In this document: positions 23,039 to 34,432 of the stretch, one piece after another
How positions within the stretch are numbered: position 1 is the first letter of the stretch
Layout of the letters: each line of letters opens with the position of its first letter
From: Capillidium heterosporum
Lineage: Eukaryota > Entomophthoromycota > Entomophthoromycetes > Entomophthorales > Capillidiaceae
Direction: 5' to 3'
NCBI GenBank assembly: GCA_016630905.1
Contig: WBMQ01000012.1
Location: 620,001 to 684,000 of the forward strand
Length of the DNA: 64,000 bases
The notes under the pieces: generated by a model
Told to the model about the DNA's origin: nothing
Seen by the model: the letters and a program-made list of their open reading frames with translations, nothing else
Databases searched by the model: none
Position numbers and translations under genes: made by a program

Positions 23039-25298
23039 TTAGATGGGTTGGGTGTGACGCTTCAACCAATCCAAAGTAAACTGGTCGTCCTTCAGCAATG
23101 GAGTCAAAGTTTGGTAGACGCGTTGGTGGTAGGCGTTCAAGTAGTCGACCTCAAATTTGGACAGTAGGTCCTTGTTGATCAAGTTGGTGTGGATGGGTGC
23201 CTACATTTCAATAAAATTATTAGCAATCTTATTCCAAAGAATAGCAGATAGAAAAAAGGTAAGATATAAAAGGACTTACCAAAGTCACGTTCTCGAAGCC
23301 CAAGTACTCAATTCCACCAAAGTTTTTCAAGCCTTGTACCTTCTTGATCAACAAAATGTTCTCAGTTCGGATACCAAATTTGAAGTCCTCGTAGTATCCT
23401 GGTTCGTTAGTTACAGTCATACCTTCTTGGAGTGGGGTATCCAAATAGGAGGGACGGAAAGCCTATACCGTGAGGGCCTTCATGGACGTTGAGGAAGGAG
23501 CCTACACCGTGGCCGACACCGTGTCTAAAGTCGAGTCCAGAGCGCCATAAGGGGGCACGCGTTATGGAATCGAGATGGAAGCCTAAAAATTTAGAGTTAA
23601 CAATCTTTTGTAAGTGGTGGAGGGGTTACCAGTAGTGCCCTGGGGGATGGTTTGGGTTTCCAAGGTGATGACGCCCTGTAAGACCCTAGTGAAGCACTCC
23701 TTCTCGAAGGGAGTGGGCTGACCAAAGTGCCAGGTACGTGTGACGTCGGTGGTACCGTCCCTACAGAAAAATTAGTTTGAAAACTGATTAGAGGTGGATA
23801 TGTACTTGTACTGGGCTCCCGAATCACACAGGTACATCTCGTCGGCCTTGATCTCGTCGCAAGCGCCGTGTCTAGGGTGGTAGTGGATGATGGCACCGTT
23901 GGGTCCTGTCGATGAAATAGTAGCGAAAGATTCGCCAACAAATAGCTCGCGCTTGCTACGGAATTCCAGCAGCTTGTCAGCGGCGGCGGCTTCGGTCAAA
24001 GGATTCTGAGCGTAGGTTGGAGATGTCAAAGTCGACTCCAACCAAGCAAAGTACTGGCAGAGACTGGCACCGTCGCGAATATGGCAATTACGGAAGCCAT
24101 TTAGTTCAGTCTCGTTCTTGATGGCTTTGAGTAGAACTATTGGGGAAGCTTTCAGGACGACATTGGAGGCGTCGACGCTGTCACGGATGGCCAAAGAGGT
24201 ACCTTGGGTCAAAACCAACTTTCCATTGTCGTCAGTCGAATTTTTGGATAGTGCTTCGATCTGAGTACGGTGAATCTTCAAATCCTCGAAGATCTGGTGG
24301 TAGGGAGCCAGCTTGACGTCAGCACCCAAATGCTGCTCAACTTCAGCTGAAATTTGGCTGGGGTCGACATAGAGGACAGCGTCGTCTTTAGTAACCAGGG
24401 CGTAGGCGAAGAAGACGGGGTTGTACTCAATGTCGCTACCACGCAAGTTGAACAACCAGGCGATTTCATCTAAAGCTGAGATGACTAAGCCATAGCTAGA
24501 GTCTTTGGCGAGGGCTGAACGTACCTGCTGCAATTTGGTTTTGAGGTCGATACCGGCGTATTCAAGACCGAGTACTTGCACCTGGTTGGTGGGACGTTTG
24601 GGTTGGTTTTCCCATACCTGATCGATCAAGTTCCCTTTTATGGGGGCAATTGTGGCACCGTTTCCTTGGCCCAAAAGTTTGTCAATCAATGTCTGAGCTT
24701 CTTGGAGGGAGGTGAGTTGGGGGTCGACGCCTACCCTACCGCTACCTACCTGCGAAGCTACCCACTCCTGCCAGCTTGGGCAAGTTTTCTCACCTTGGCG
24801 CATAAGCGTCCAGCTCTCGTTGAGTTGCTGTGTAGCTTGAAGGTAGTATCTACCATCTGTGAATAGGGCCGCGTTGTTCAAGGTGATGACTGCTAAGCCT
24901 AAATTTTGAAATGTTGGTATGAATTGGGGTAAAAAATTGCTACCAGCTGAACCGTCGAAGCCAGAGATAAAAGCCCTGCGTGCATCTACGTCGGCTATAT
25001 ACTCACTCTTTTAAATAGGTTAGTTGGCTGTTTTAATTTTTGTTATAAAAGGTACCTGATGGGCATCTCCAGAAGGGACGACGTAGGCTTGTACGTCAAC
25101 TTCACTGGAACGCATCAGCTCACGTAGTTTAGTAAGTTGGGGGTTGGTGTTTACTGGAGCCATATCTAGTTGGATCTTGTTCGAATTGTATAAGTTGAAA
25201 GTGGAGGCGAAGTATCGTTTGGAGAATTTGGTTTGGGTATGAAAGAAGAGTCGCTTGGCTGTTGATAGAAATAAATACACCATTTTTGACTCGATCAC
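23039..25298 (-). CDS. Xaa-Pro aminopeptidase (aminopeptidase P, M24B), 6 exons
   Basis: Exons on the complement: 25056-25298, 24944-25007, 23806-24898, 23630-23760, 23280-23582, 23039-23200; about 664 aa. The creatinase-like N-domain runs from TKLRELMRS to about residue 370. The pita-bread catalytic domain shows IIHYHP, the metal-binding aspartates in [19 protein letters not shown], the histidine in [14 protein letters not shown], and glutamates in [17 protein letters not shown]. It ends WLKRHTQP. The enzyme removes N-terminal residues before proline. Two starts are possible. Met at 25298 gives a basic, Ser/Thr-rich, Phe-rich leader ([19 protein letters not shown]) resembling a mitochondrial presequence; Met at 25163 gives the usual cytosolic length of ~619 aa. 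Exon 5 has one extra T on the coding strand (AAA 23458-23460). Removing it restores [13 protein letters not shown] and the exon phase. Confidence 0.9.
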
Positions 25299-25574
25299 AA
25301 AATCTAGGTGATGTAAGCTGGTAACGAGGAATTTTGTGATTTGATTTGATTTACCAGGTTTTCAAAGTAATAACTTATCGGAAATTCATGGAATTCTAGC
25401 ATAGGTTATAGTATATTTATTCGAGTAGAAAATTTATTTTATAGCTCACAATAGTATTAGCACTAAGCTTTATATACAAAACATAGAGTATTAGATGTAG
25501 TAGTTTATTTAATTAGTTATACTATAGTATGCGATATATCCGAATATTTGGCCATCCAAAAAACTTTACACCTT

Positions 25575-27050
25575 CTACCTGGTACCTTTCATAGTATTGG
25601 ACCCAGTCGAACGCAACAATGTCGTATCAAAGTCAGGGATCTGAGTATTTGTGTTCAAAGAGAAGCTTACATCATTGTCGGGTTGCAATTGCAGATGATT
25701 ATCGGACCAAACGTTTCCTTTCAACATTTCAGCTGGTTCAAAACCGGGTTGGGGCGAGTAAGGTAGGTTGGCATTGATATGCACTTTAGCTTCAGACATG
25801 TCATTGCTCTTACGCCTACGCCAGAAGTAGATACCTAGTAAGATAGCTATAAGACCTAATGCACCACCTACTGAACCTCCAATTATAGCTGGCAAGTTGG
25901 TGGAAGTCTCTGGATCTGGTTCATCTTTGCCTTTGTCGCTGGTAGTGTTGTTGGTAGCTGATTTGCCTTCAACTAACATATCGACGACTTTGAAGTTGGC
26001 AACGTCGATAAACTGGCTTTGTGAGGAGTAAGCACCGTGATATCCAAAGGCGTAAATTAAGTTTCCTTTATAGTAGCTTAGGCAACCTAGGAACGTAGGC
26101 TTGAAGTCCAAAATCTCCTTCTTGGTCCAGGTTAAAGTTTTCAAATCTAGGATGTTGAGATCATTACCGGGGTACCCTTTGAAGCTGAAGTCATCACTAC
26201 CACCTACCATATACAACAGGGAATCTACCATAACGCTGGAAGCACCAACACGATCACTAGGTACGTCCCCCTTGGCAGTTTGGTTAGTCCACTTGGCGCG
26301 TGCTATATCGTAAGCCATAATCGTCTGCATGGGGAATGGCTTCAGCGTTTCGAAACTTAAGCCACCTATAACGTACATAACCCCTTGGTAAACACAAGCT
26401 ACGTGTGCGTAGACTCGAGTACCTACATTTTGGGGCCAGGACCATAGTTTCTTGTTGGAGTTGTAAATACCGATGGTTGCCCGTGCTTCCGAGCTGGAGT
26501 TGTTGTTGTTCATTACCATACCACCGTAGTGGATAAAGTCGCCGCCACTTGCTTTTAAAAAGGTTGAGTAGAAGAAAGAGTAGATCGATGTTGAGTTGTC
26601 GCTCATCTTAACTGGTGGATATATTTTGTTGATGGATAGTGTGTCTTGCCATTGGTTGGTTGAGGTATCTAAAATTTGGAAGGCACTCTCAGCTTTTGTG
26701 TATTGGCCACCAAACATAAAGATGTTGGAAGAAGTATCCGATTCACTTACTACACCAGGGAATAGAGCTGCAGGGCTATTTTCTAAGCTGCTTATCGATT
26801 GCCAGTTGGCTTCTCCTAGTTGGTTTATCTGCCTGTCTTTGGCCAAGTTGAGTTTAAAGACTCTGGTACTTGGTGCCAATTTGGTAGAGTTGCTGGGATC
26901 GATGTTAATGGTACCGCCTAGGAAGTAGAGGGTGTCCTTGATCAAAGTACATTTTCCACCATAGATTGAAGGGGAGCTAGATTGACTTAGTACTAGGTTG
27001 GTAAGGAGTAGTAGGATGAAGGTCGAAAACTTCTTTAGGTTGCTGAACAT
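25575..27050 (-). CDS. Secreted/type I membrane kelch-repeat protein, 491 aa
   Basis: Single exon. The frame is open from a Met at 27146, but Met at 27050 is preferred because it starts directly with a signal peptide (FSTFILLLLTNLVLS). Five to six kelch blades follow. Typical motifs are IYGGKCTLIKDTLYFLGG, NIFMFGGQYT, HVACVYQGVMYVIGG, GASSVMVDSLLYMVGG and YYKGNLIYAFGYH. A transmembrane helix (LPAIIGGSVGGALGLIAILL) and a basic stop-transfer RRRKS follow, then a ~70-residue cytosolic tail. Kelch ectodomain proteins of this layout are common in zygomycete-type fungi; the ligand is unknown. It lies tandem to and upstream of aminopeptidase P on the same strand, with ~280 bases between. The longer start would bury the signal peptide behind 32 residues and is judged unlikely. 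Confidence 0.85.
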   Translation of the reverse strand: MFSNLKKFSTFILLLLTNLVLSQSSSPSIYGGKCTLIKDTLYFLGGTINIDPSNSTKLAPSTRVFKLNLAKDRQINQLGEANWQSISSLENSPAALFPGVVSESDTSSNIFMFGGQYTKAESAFQILDTSTNQWQDTLSINKIYPPVKMSDNSTSIYSFFYSTFLKASGGDFIHYGGMVMNNNNSSSEARATIGIYNSNKKLWSWPQNVGTRVYAHVACVYQGVMYVIGGLSFETLKPFPMQTIMAYDIARAKWTNQTAKGDVPSDRVGASSVMVDSLLYMVGGSDDFSFKGYPGNDLNILDLKTLTWTKKEILDFKPTFLGCLSYYKGNLIYAFGYHGAYSSQSQFIDVANFKVVDMLVEGKSATNNTTSDKGKDEPDPETSTNLPAIIGGSVGGALGLIAILLGIYFWRRRKSNDMSEAKVHINANLPYSPQPGFEPAEMLKGNVWSDNHLQLQPDNDVSFSLNTNTQIPDFDTTLLRSTGSNTMKGTR

Positions 27051-27146
27051 TGCATTCAAGTTAAAAAAGCGTTGGGTTGAAGGAGAAAATTTACGGATGT
27101 TGTTCAAATGCTGATAGATATGATGATGGTGATTTGAACCATTCAT

Positions 27147-28927
27147 CCACTACAAATCTGCAGCTAGGTTAACTTATTTAGTTTAACTTGCAACCATTTC
27201 CAAATTTGGGCAGTTAATACGGTTCCAGGTTTTTAGTAATGGGTTTATAGACTTGATAGTAAATGGGAATTATTTGGGAGGCCGACTCTGGCTTAAATTA
27301 TATTAAAGTTGGTTGATTTGTGTGCCAAGAATTTGATACCTTGGACTATTTGTTTGTCACGCCATGATATAGCTATATACTCACATTGCCGAATTTGGAT
27401 AAAATATCCTAGTTTTTATACTGGTCACTAAGAACCAATATATTGAGGTTGGTGTTTATAATGGTTTTTGATATCAAAATGATTAGTACATAAAGAAGTA
27501 AGTTTTACCGATAATATATTATTTCATATATTATGTTCAAGGTATATTAGCTTACTATATTTAGTTATGTGAGATGGTCAAGCAAACTAAAAACCAATTT
27601 ATTAAGGATAAAGAGCAGCGTGGTGAGATACTAAGTTTATATACCTTTGTTTTTCTGGTTGCTTGGACTTTACCTAAGCACTTAAATAGGACGGTTAGAT
27701 GGTCGAAAGGTTGGTAAGAGAGCAGGTTTGGAAGAGCTTAACATTAAACGGCATCTTCAGTCTATACTACTGACTTCAAAGATGTATAGATCGATAATGT
27801 TTAGACTATGGTAGTTTGGCAAGGGTATAGTTGGTTAGAATAAGTAGCTTTGAATAAAAGCTAAACATAATTTAGCATATTTAGTTTAGGGAAGTAGTTG
27901 TTGACAATTTTACGATATACCTTTTTGTTGAAAAGTATTTCGAGAATTTAGAATATGGTTAAGAGATTATGAAGACGTACCTTAAAGTGAAAAATGTGAT
28001 GATGGGCCGAACTGATTAGTATACAGCTTGAGGTGTAGCCTTATTGCTTTTTTATTATTGGTAGAATAGTTAAGCTGGCAAAAGTATAAAGTTACTTTAG
28101 GTTTTCGGCTATTTATCTAAAGTACAATTCCAATACATCTACTTTTGTAATGCCTACGTTCAACATATGTATGCGCTATAACAATTTTTGATATATTTAA
28201 AACTTACAAAAGGAATGAAAGGTCTCAAAGTATTGTAAATTTATCGACAGCTATTGATGTGCTTAAAACTATAGTAGCATTGGTGATATATCAAATTGAG
28301 CTTCTTTTTCTACTCTACATCCAAGCTAAAATACTCTTATATAATATGGAATATGGCGGCAGTTGTTTCGCTAGCATATATTGAAGTCATGTGGATTGGA
28401 AAGTTTCCATTGAATATACCTGTAGCTTACTGATATTTATAGCCTTTCAAGTTTCGTATAGCAGTAGTATGAAAGATTCATGGATTTGATTCGAGTTTAT
28501 TTGACATGAGCTTTCCAAAGTTTATGTTCTATTAAGCTTTGTATGCAGGCATTTGATGGCTCTGTCGAATAAAAATTAGTAGCTAGCAATCATTCGTTTG
28601 ATTTTTCTAAACCTAAAAGCAAAAGTATAAATCTGAGCTTACCAAAAATTCAGCTTAGCTTGTCTATAAAGCTTATACAAGCAAATGTATTTATCTAAAT
28701 CTAAGCTTATATAAATCTGTTAAAGTATTTCAGATATTAGTTAGGCCATCTGTTGTAACTTTGTAAAGCTTCAAGTCGGCGATGTTCGGTACAAAAGTTA
28801 CTCCTAAACTAAGCAAAACTCAATTTACGTCACTGCAATTTCTGGAAAAAGTTTTGAAGGCTGGATAAGATCGAGTTTGAAGCTCACTTCACAGAGTTGA
28901 GAACTAAGAAATATTTCAAAGTACAAG
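27147..28927. other. 1.8 kb AT-rich divergent spacer
   Basis: It lies between the kelch gene (minus) and PHB1 (plus), so both promoters should be here. No coding signal or recognisable structure was seen. Confidence 0.5.
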
Positions 28928-30052
28928 ATGAGTTTCAACAGTGCCCAGAGAGCTTTGAATAGATTTGCTGGACTAGCTTTAGGTCTGGGTATTTCGGCTT
29001 CCGCCTTAAACTCCTGTATTTACGATGGTAATTTTAACTTCTTTCCCATCCTTTGAAATCTTTGTTTTCCATTACTAAACTTTTCCAATTTTCAACTTTT
29101 GTAGTTAAAGGTGGGTACCGCGCCATTATATTTGACCGACTACAGGGAGTAAAGCCCGAAGTTATCGGTGAGGGTACTCACTTCCTCGTACCTTGGTTAC
29201 AGAAGGCTATTATCTTTAATGTGCGTACCAATCCTAGAAACATTGCCACAACTACTGGCTCCAAAGATATGCAGATGGTGACTTTGAACTTAAGAGTCCT
29301 ACACAGACCTAAGCAGGAAATGTTGCCTAAAATTTACCAGACTTTGGGTCCTGATTACGACGAAAGAGTTCTACCTTCTATTGGCAACGAGGTTTTGAAG
29401 GCGGTAGTTGCACAATTTGATGCTGGTGAACTTATCACGCAGCGTGAAATCGTAAGTTTTTAATTTATTTTTATTGTTGTTTGAGTTGTTTTTCTAAGAT
29501 GGGTTTTGTAAATTTTAGGTTTCGTCCCGTATCTGTGACGAGTTGGTGAAACGTGCTAACGAATTTAACATCGAGCTTGAGGATGTCTCCATCGTAAACC
29601 TAATTTTCAGTATTATTGTTAACTTTAATTTTCAAGACACATATGACCTTCGGCTCCGAATTTACCAATGCTGTCGAATTGAAACAGATTGGTACCTTTT
29701 TCCATCAATCCTATCTTTGCTAACTTTTAAAATTTTAGCCCAACAGGAAGCTGAGCGTGCCCGTTTTGTAGTCGAAAAGGTACACTTTACTTTATCAGCA
29801 GCTTTGTAGTAATTTTTTATCAATTAGGCTGAGCAAGAACGTCAAGCTTCCGTTATCCGTGCTGAAGGAGAGGCTGACGCTGCCGATTTGATCTCGGCCG
29901 CCTTACAAAAGGCTGGTCCCGGTTTGATCCAAATCCGTAGGCTGGAGGCTGCCAAAGAGATCGCCAGCGTCCTAGGCAAATCAGACAACGTATCTTACGT
30001 TCCTGGTGGTGCTGGAGGCAACTCTCCCAATTTGTTGCTCAACCTCAAATAA
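28928..30052 (+). CDS. PHB1: Prohibitin 1, mitochondrial inner membrane scaffold, 6 exons
   Basis: Exons: 28928-29027, 29105-29451, 29519-29593, 29637-29691, 29739-29779, 29828-30052; 280 aa with every phase consistent. An N-terminal hydrophobic anchor ([17 protein letters not shown]) is followed by the band-7/SPFH domain: [59 protein letters not shown]. The C-terminal coiled coil is [20 protein letters not shown]. Prohibitin 1 and 2 form ring complexes in the inner membrane that protect newly made subunits and regulate m-AAA proteolysis. The sequence [11 protein letters not shown] and the length match the PHB1 rather than the PHB2 branch. Intron 3 ends in a CAAG acceptor. No frameshift. Confidence 0.95.
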
Positions 30053-31541
30053 AACGTTGAAGGTAGTGCTCTGTTTTAAATGTTTGTGTTGTTTAGTTGG
30101 AGGCTATACCATGTATATAATATAGCTTAAAAGTATGTAATTGTCTTACATGAGGCTAGCTATGTAGCTTAAGCTTTAGTGTTTATAATATACTTTAATT
30201 AGCTAGATTTATAAATTTAATTTTTATATAGATTAGTAAATGCTTATTGCTTATAGTTTTGGTTAATTAACATAGTGATGTTTTGAAGGAACTGATACAG
30301 CTAGCATACCGCTTATAATCGAATTAAAAATGTTTAATGACTGATTTTTTGCTGTAGTAGGGTGAAGGTCTCCGATATGTGTAGTACCAAAATTTAATGA
30401 GTACTTGAGTGATATCACTTAGAGCGTAAAGCAATTTTAATGCCGTCTGAACTTTGGTTGTCAGTGGAAAGTTGATATTGAAGAATTTAATCCTCACTGT
30501 TTAAGGATGGGAAATAATTCTTCTCAGAGAAATATACTTGGAATAGCATCAAGTTATTGAATTCGGTTCAACAAAGATGCTATTTCTCTTTGATCAGTGT
30601 CGATTGGTATTGAAATCAATATATGTTTCCAATCTTTAGAATTCAACTTCAATTGAGTCACATTGATGGCGGATGTCTTTCAAGCTTTCAGCCTAATTTT
30701 ACTTAGATGAGGTACGATTAAGACCAGCTATACTTTTATTTAAATACTTACCCATCCAAATGTGAGATAGAAATAAATTACAAGGTCAACAAAGTTTTTA
30801 TACTCAACTAGTTATAGGTCGTGAGTCCACCTTTCGATTGATCAGCCTGAGTAATATTCGAGCTGGTCTAGGTTAAGCTATTTAAGCTATGATGTTATTG
30901 ACTTTAACAATTCGATATATTATGGCGATATAAGCATACGAACAAAGTTTTAGAAGCGGTTTTAGTATATAATCAATATTTCACTTAATATTCCATCGAA
31001 TAAACTCAAACCTTTGCAAGCGAAGTTATTTTAATGGGAAGTAAGTTAAGGCTGGTAATCATTTGATGTATATGAATAAAATTAGACCTATGACAAAAAT
31101 CTGTACTTATTTTTACTTTAAAGAGAAGTTATAGACAGATATGTATACTTCTAATGGATTTACAAGTAATGTGAGTTGGAAAATTGATTTGCCATTGGTT
31201 AGAATACCTACACTCAAGCTAATACACACTGTTACAGTCGATGTATACGTAAGCAGAAACAACAAATAGGCGCATAAGGAGATTAGATTTAAATTTCTTA
31301 TTAAAACATTTTCGACATAGGCAGTTGCTATATTCAAGTATAAACCATTAAAAGGAGATAAAATACTAATACAAAAGTTACGATAAAGTGAAAAGCCATT
31401 TGAATATATTAACTTCTAATATTATTGAGCAAGAAAATATCATCAAAGCATCTGACATATATAAATAAAAAATAGAATTACCAAGCCAAATCGAATTTAT
31501 ACACCTTTTGCTTCCTTGATACAACTTCCAGCTCATAACCT
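30053..31541. other. AT-rich spacer between convergent PHB1 and RPB8
   Basis: No supported coding region was found. The minus-strand frame 31113-31337 is a hydrophobic chance ORF. Confidence 0.5.
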
Positions 31542-32258
31542 CTATTCCATATTTTCCTGCTTGATTGACATAACTTGCTTCGACTGCTTAGCAACTCCCA
31601 AATAGATATAGTATCCTGGCTTGAGCAGCTGTAAGTCGATTTGCTTACCTACTAGACACAACAACAAACCACCAAAGGAGGCACAGATAGTAACTCTATT
31701 GTCACTAGATTCCTCCAACTTGTAGATCTTGCCGTGCATTATATGGTCGTAGATGGCACTGAACTCGGTTTCCTGGAACATGGAGTAAGGCTTGGGGTTT
31801 GTCAACAAATCTTTGTTGTCCAAATCGCATTCGCCAGTTAAGTTGGTGAAGATGGCAAAGACACTACGTTCGTCGAATTTAACCAATTCAGAGTTGAAAT
31901 CCAAAGTCAGCTCGGTTTCCTTGTTGTCAGAGATGGCTCGTAACCTAGAAACTAAAAAATTTCATTTTTAAAAAAATAGAGGAAAGGAAAGTACCTCGAT
32001 CGAACTTCTTGTTAGCAGGGTCATTGCCATCTATCGAAACTTTGGTGAATATGCCACCATAGAGGATGTTCTCATAGAAAGGGAGTTCACCAGATTTGGG
32101 TTGGAAGTGGGGGATGCCAGCTAGTAGCTTTTTGACATGCTCAAAACCGGTTCGTTCCGGTCCCATAGCGGTGAGGTCGACTTTATCAGTGCCTTGTGCT
32201 TTTCCTAGGTACGTTATTAGTTTGTCGAGCTTGTGTAGTTTATACCTTTCTTGACCAT
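31542..32258 (-). CDS. RPB8: RNA polymerase I/II/III common subunit Rpb8 with N-terminal extension, 3 exons
   Basis: Exons on the complement: 32246-32258, 31995-32204, 31542-31951; 210 aa. The Rpb8 fold is recognised from YENILYGGIFTKVSIDG, DPANKKFDRVSRLRAISD, ETELTLDFNSE, YDHIMHGKIYKLEE and CASFGGLLLCLVG, aligned in order with the family. Rpb8 is shared by all three nuclear RNA polymerases. The family is usually ~145-150 aa and begins a few residues before LFEDIF-like sequence. Here about 45-50 residues precede it (start MVKKGKAQGTDKVDL, then MGPERTGFEHVKKLLAGIPH). No Met lies near the canonical start, so the extension appears to be genuine. The first exon is only 13 bases; its 41-base intron has a good branch-like sequence (CTAATAAC) and restores frame. 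A short C-terminal tail (SKQVMSIKQENME) is also extra. Confidence 0.85.
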
Positions 32259-32773
32259 AGTGTTCAACCTTTTTCTAAAGAAGATTGAAGTTTTTCTAGT
32301 TTGACTAATTAAAAATTTGCTGGGTAAAAGGCCTAAGATATGACATCATACTCAAATTCTTGCTATATAAGTAGTATAATCAAAGGTTGAGAGCAGGTCA
32401 TCAGCTCAGTTTCTTTATTCGTTATATCTGTACATCAAAGCCACTGTATATTTAGACAATATGAAGCTATTCCAATACATGAGATTTCAAGACCAAATAC
32501 TTGCCAAGAGTATAAATAGGAAGCCGTCGCAAAAGAAATATTCTCTGTGAAGGCTTTAAAATAGTATTCTACTGTATCCAAATATATTAAAAATACTATC
32601 GATAGCAAAAATAGAGTTGATTCGATTTAGCAAAATAAACACAAAGTTACTATGACTGGTTTCCTTGCTAAGACCTACAAAGTTCACTAAGATACATATT
32701 TGAGAATAGTAGCGTTAAGAACAAAAAAAATTCATTACTACGAAACCATATGCAACCCAAAAAAATACTCCTT
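32259..32773. other. AT-rich spacer between tandem minus genes
   Basis: It contains the RPB8 upstream region and the 3' flank of the hexosaminidase gene. Nothing else was recognised. Confidence 0.5.
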
Positions 32774-34432
32774 TTATTTAGGTACATCACACCTGTTAGG
32801 GTTCTGGACGCACCACAGCGGTTGAATTGGCTCCGGCCTAAACCCTCTTTCTACCAATCTAAACCTAAAGTTGTTCAACCTAGGGCCTATCTCTTTTGTA
32901 CTGATCACCTGTTCATTTGCAAGTTTATTACCCGACCATAATACTTCAGCAGCAGCGTTGACCCTAGGCCACAACAAAGGATCCAAATTATTAGGGTCAA
33001 TGAGCTCGGTCCAAGCGGCCACCTCTCCACCCAAAACTTTCTTACTTTGGTCCAAATTCAAACCTTTAGTCAGATCATAAGTATAAACTTTCTGCCATGA
33101 TTTAAAAGGGTCACAGGGCGAGTTCCAGTTGGGAGCACCTCCTACCCAAGTTCCACGACCACAGTCCAAGTACCAGTTCTCGTTGCTACTCATTATTACG
33201 TCGTAACCCAAGTCGATAACTTTAAATGTGTTTTCCACTTTCAACCACATCTGAACAACCGAACCTTGAGGTAGCTTCAAGCTGTGGTTTAAAACGAGTT
33301 CCTCCCATACAATTATGTTCTTGTTTAAACTTTTGGCTTTGCTGTGCATTTGTATAGTAAAATTGTTGGAGAGGTCATTAACACTGCCTCCATGTAACTT
33401 CAAGTAATCTTGTACCGATTTGGCTTCCGACCAGCACCGCAAATTGATCTCATCACCACTAAGGTGGATATATCTGTCGGGGAAGATGATATTGAACTCA
33501 TCGATTAAATCGTTGACTATTTTGATACTTAAGGGGTTGGTAGGATCCAGTTGACCAGAAGGTGCTTGACCTGCTACCAAGCCCCACCTGGGGTCATCCA
33601 TACATAAACCTAGTTTGGGGTAAGCTTTGGCCATGGCGTAGGAGTGGGCTGGTGCTTCAATTTCAGGAATGACACGAACTCCACGATCCTTAGCGTACTC
33701 AATTATAGATTTGATGTCTTGGTAGCCATAAATCATTGTGTCGGAATAGGCACCGTTCTTGTAAAGAGTAGAGTGGGATTTCGACTGGAAGGGGAAGGAA
33801 TGAGAGTCCATTATGTGCCAGTGGAAGACATTCATCTTGGTAAAAGCTAGACCGTCGATAGTACGTCGAATATCTTGAAGAGGGAAGAAGTTTCGAGAGG
33901 TATCTAGTAACAGACCTCTATGTTTGTATTTGGGCTCATCTTTGATTTGAATAGGTAGTTTGACTAGAACTTTGAGGTCAGTGGTGGGATCATATTGAAT
34001 GAGTTGCACTAAAGTTGTTAGTGCGTACATGCCCCCATAGACAGTGTTAGAAACTACGTTGACTTGATATTCTTCGTTACTGCCTGGTTTTAAATTGATA
34101 GTTAAGGTGTAGGACTCATCGGTTTCCAAGCTTAAAGTTTCTGAATTTTGATTGATAGCTATGGAAACTTCAGTCAGAGTTGGAAGGGTGGTTGTGCTGA
34201 TAGTAGGTCTGAAACTAGGTACTACACTCTGGTATTTCTCCACTTTGATCAGATCTTGGGTACGCTGGATAGCTTTAGCTAGGATGGAACTTGTGCTTTG
34301 AGTTTTGAAGGCTAAAGTTGGACTCAGTTGGATGATTTTATCTCCGAAGGTCAAGGAGTTGACCTTGGGCCATAGTAAAGTGGGATCGGATAGTACAGTT
34401 GAAGTTACTAGGAGTAGTGGGAGCAGCTTCAT
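32774..34432 (-). CDS. Secreted beta-N-acetylhexosaminidase, GH20, 552 aa
   Basis: Single exon. A signal peptide (LLPLLLVTSTVLSDP) is followed by the GH20 N-domain, then the catalytic barrel. Landmarks are KHRGLLLDTSRNFFPL, MNVFHWHIMDSHSFPF, GVRVIPEIEAPAHSYA, HLSGDEINLRCW with the Asp-Glu catalytic pair, NIIVWEELVLN and SVVQMWLK, ending WPRVNAAAEVLWS. The enzyme removes terminal GlcNAc or GalNAc from chitin oligomers and glycans. Its length (552 aa) is normal for fungal and animal lysosomal-type GH20 enzymes. Secretion suggests a role in wall remodelling or in digesting arthropod or fungal chitin. The reading frame is intact. Confidence 0.94.
   Translation of the reverse strand: MKLLPLLLVTSTVLSDPTLLWPKVNSLTFGDKIIQLSPTLAFKTQSTSSILAKAIQRTQDLIKVEKYQSVVPSFRPTISTTTLPTLTEVSIAINQNSETLSLETDESYTLTINLKPGSNEEYQVNVVSNTVYGGMYALTTLVQLIQYDPTTDLKVLVKLPIQIKDEPKYKHRGLLLDTSRNFFPLQDIRRTIDGLAFTKMNVFHWHIMDSHSFPFQSKSHSTLYKNGAYSDTMIYGYQDIKSIIEYAKDRGVRVIPEIEAPAHSYAMAKAYPKLGLCMDDPRWGLVAGQAPSGQLDPTNPLSIKIVNDLIDEFNIIFPDRYIHLSGDEINLRCWSEAKSVQDYLKLHGGSVNDLSNNFTIQMHSKAKSLNKNIIVWEELVLNHSLKLPQGSVVQMWLKVENTFKVIDLGYDVIMSSNENWYLDCGRGTWVGGAPNWNSPCDPFKSWQKVYTYDLTKGLNLDQSKKVLGGEVAAWTELIDPNNLDPLLWPRVNAAAEVLWSGNKLANEQVISTKEIGPRLNNFRFRLVERGFRPEPIQPLWCVQNPNRCDVPK

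Noticed and set aside
31113-31337. Hydrophobic 74-codon minus frame
   Set aside because: AT-rich chance frame in a spacer, with no supporting feature.
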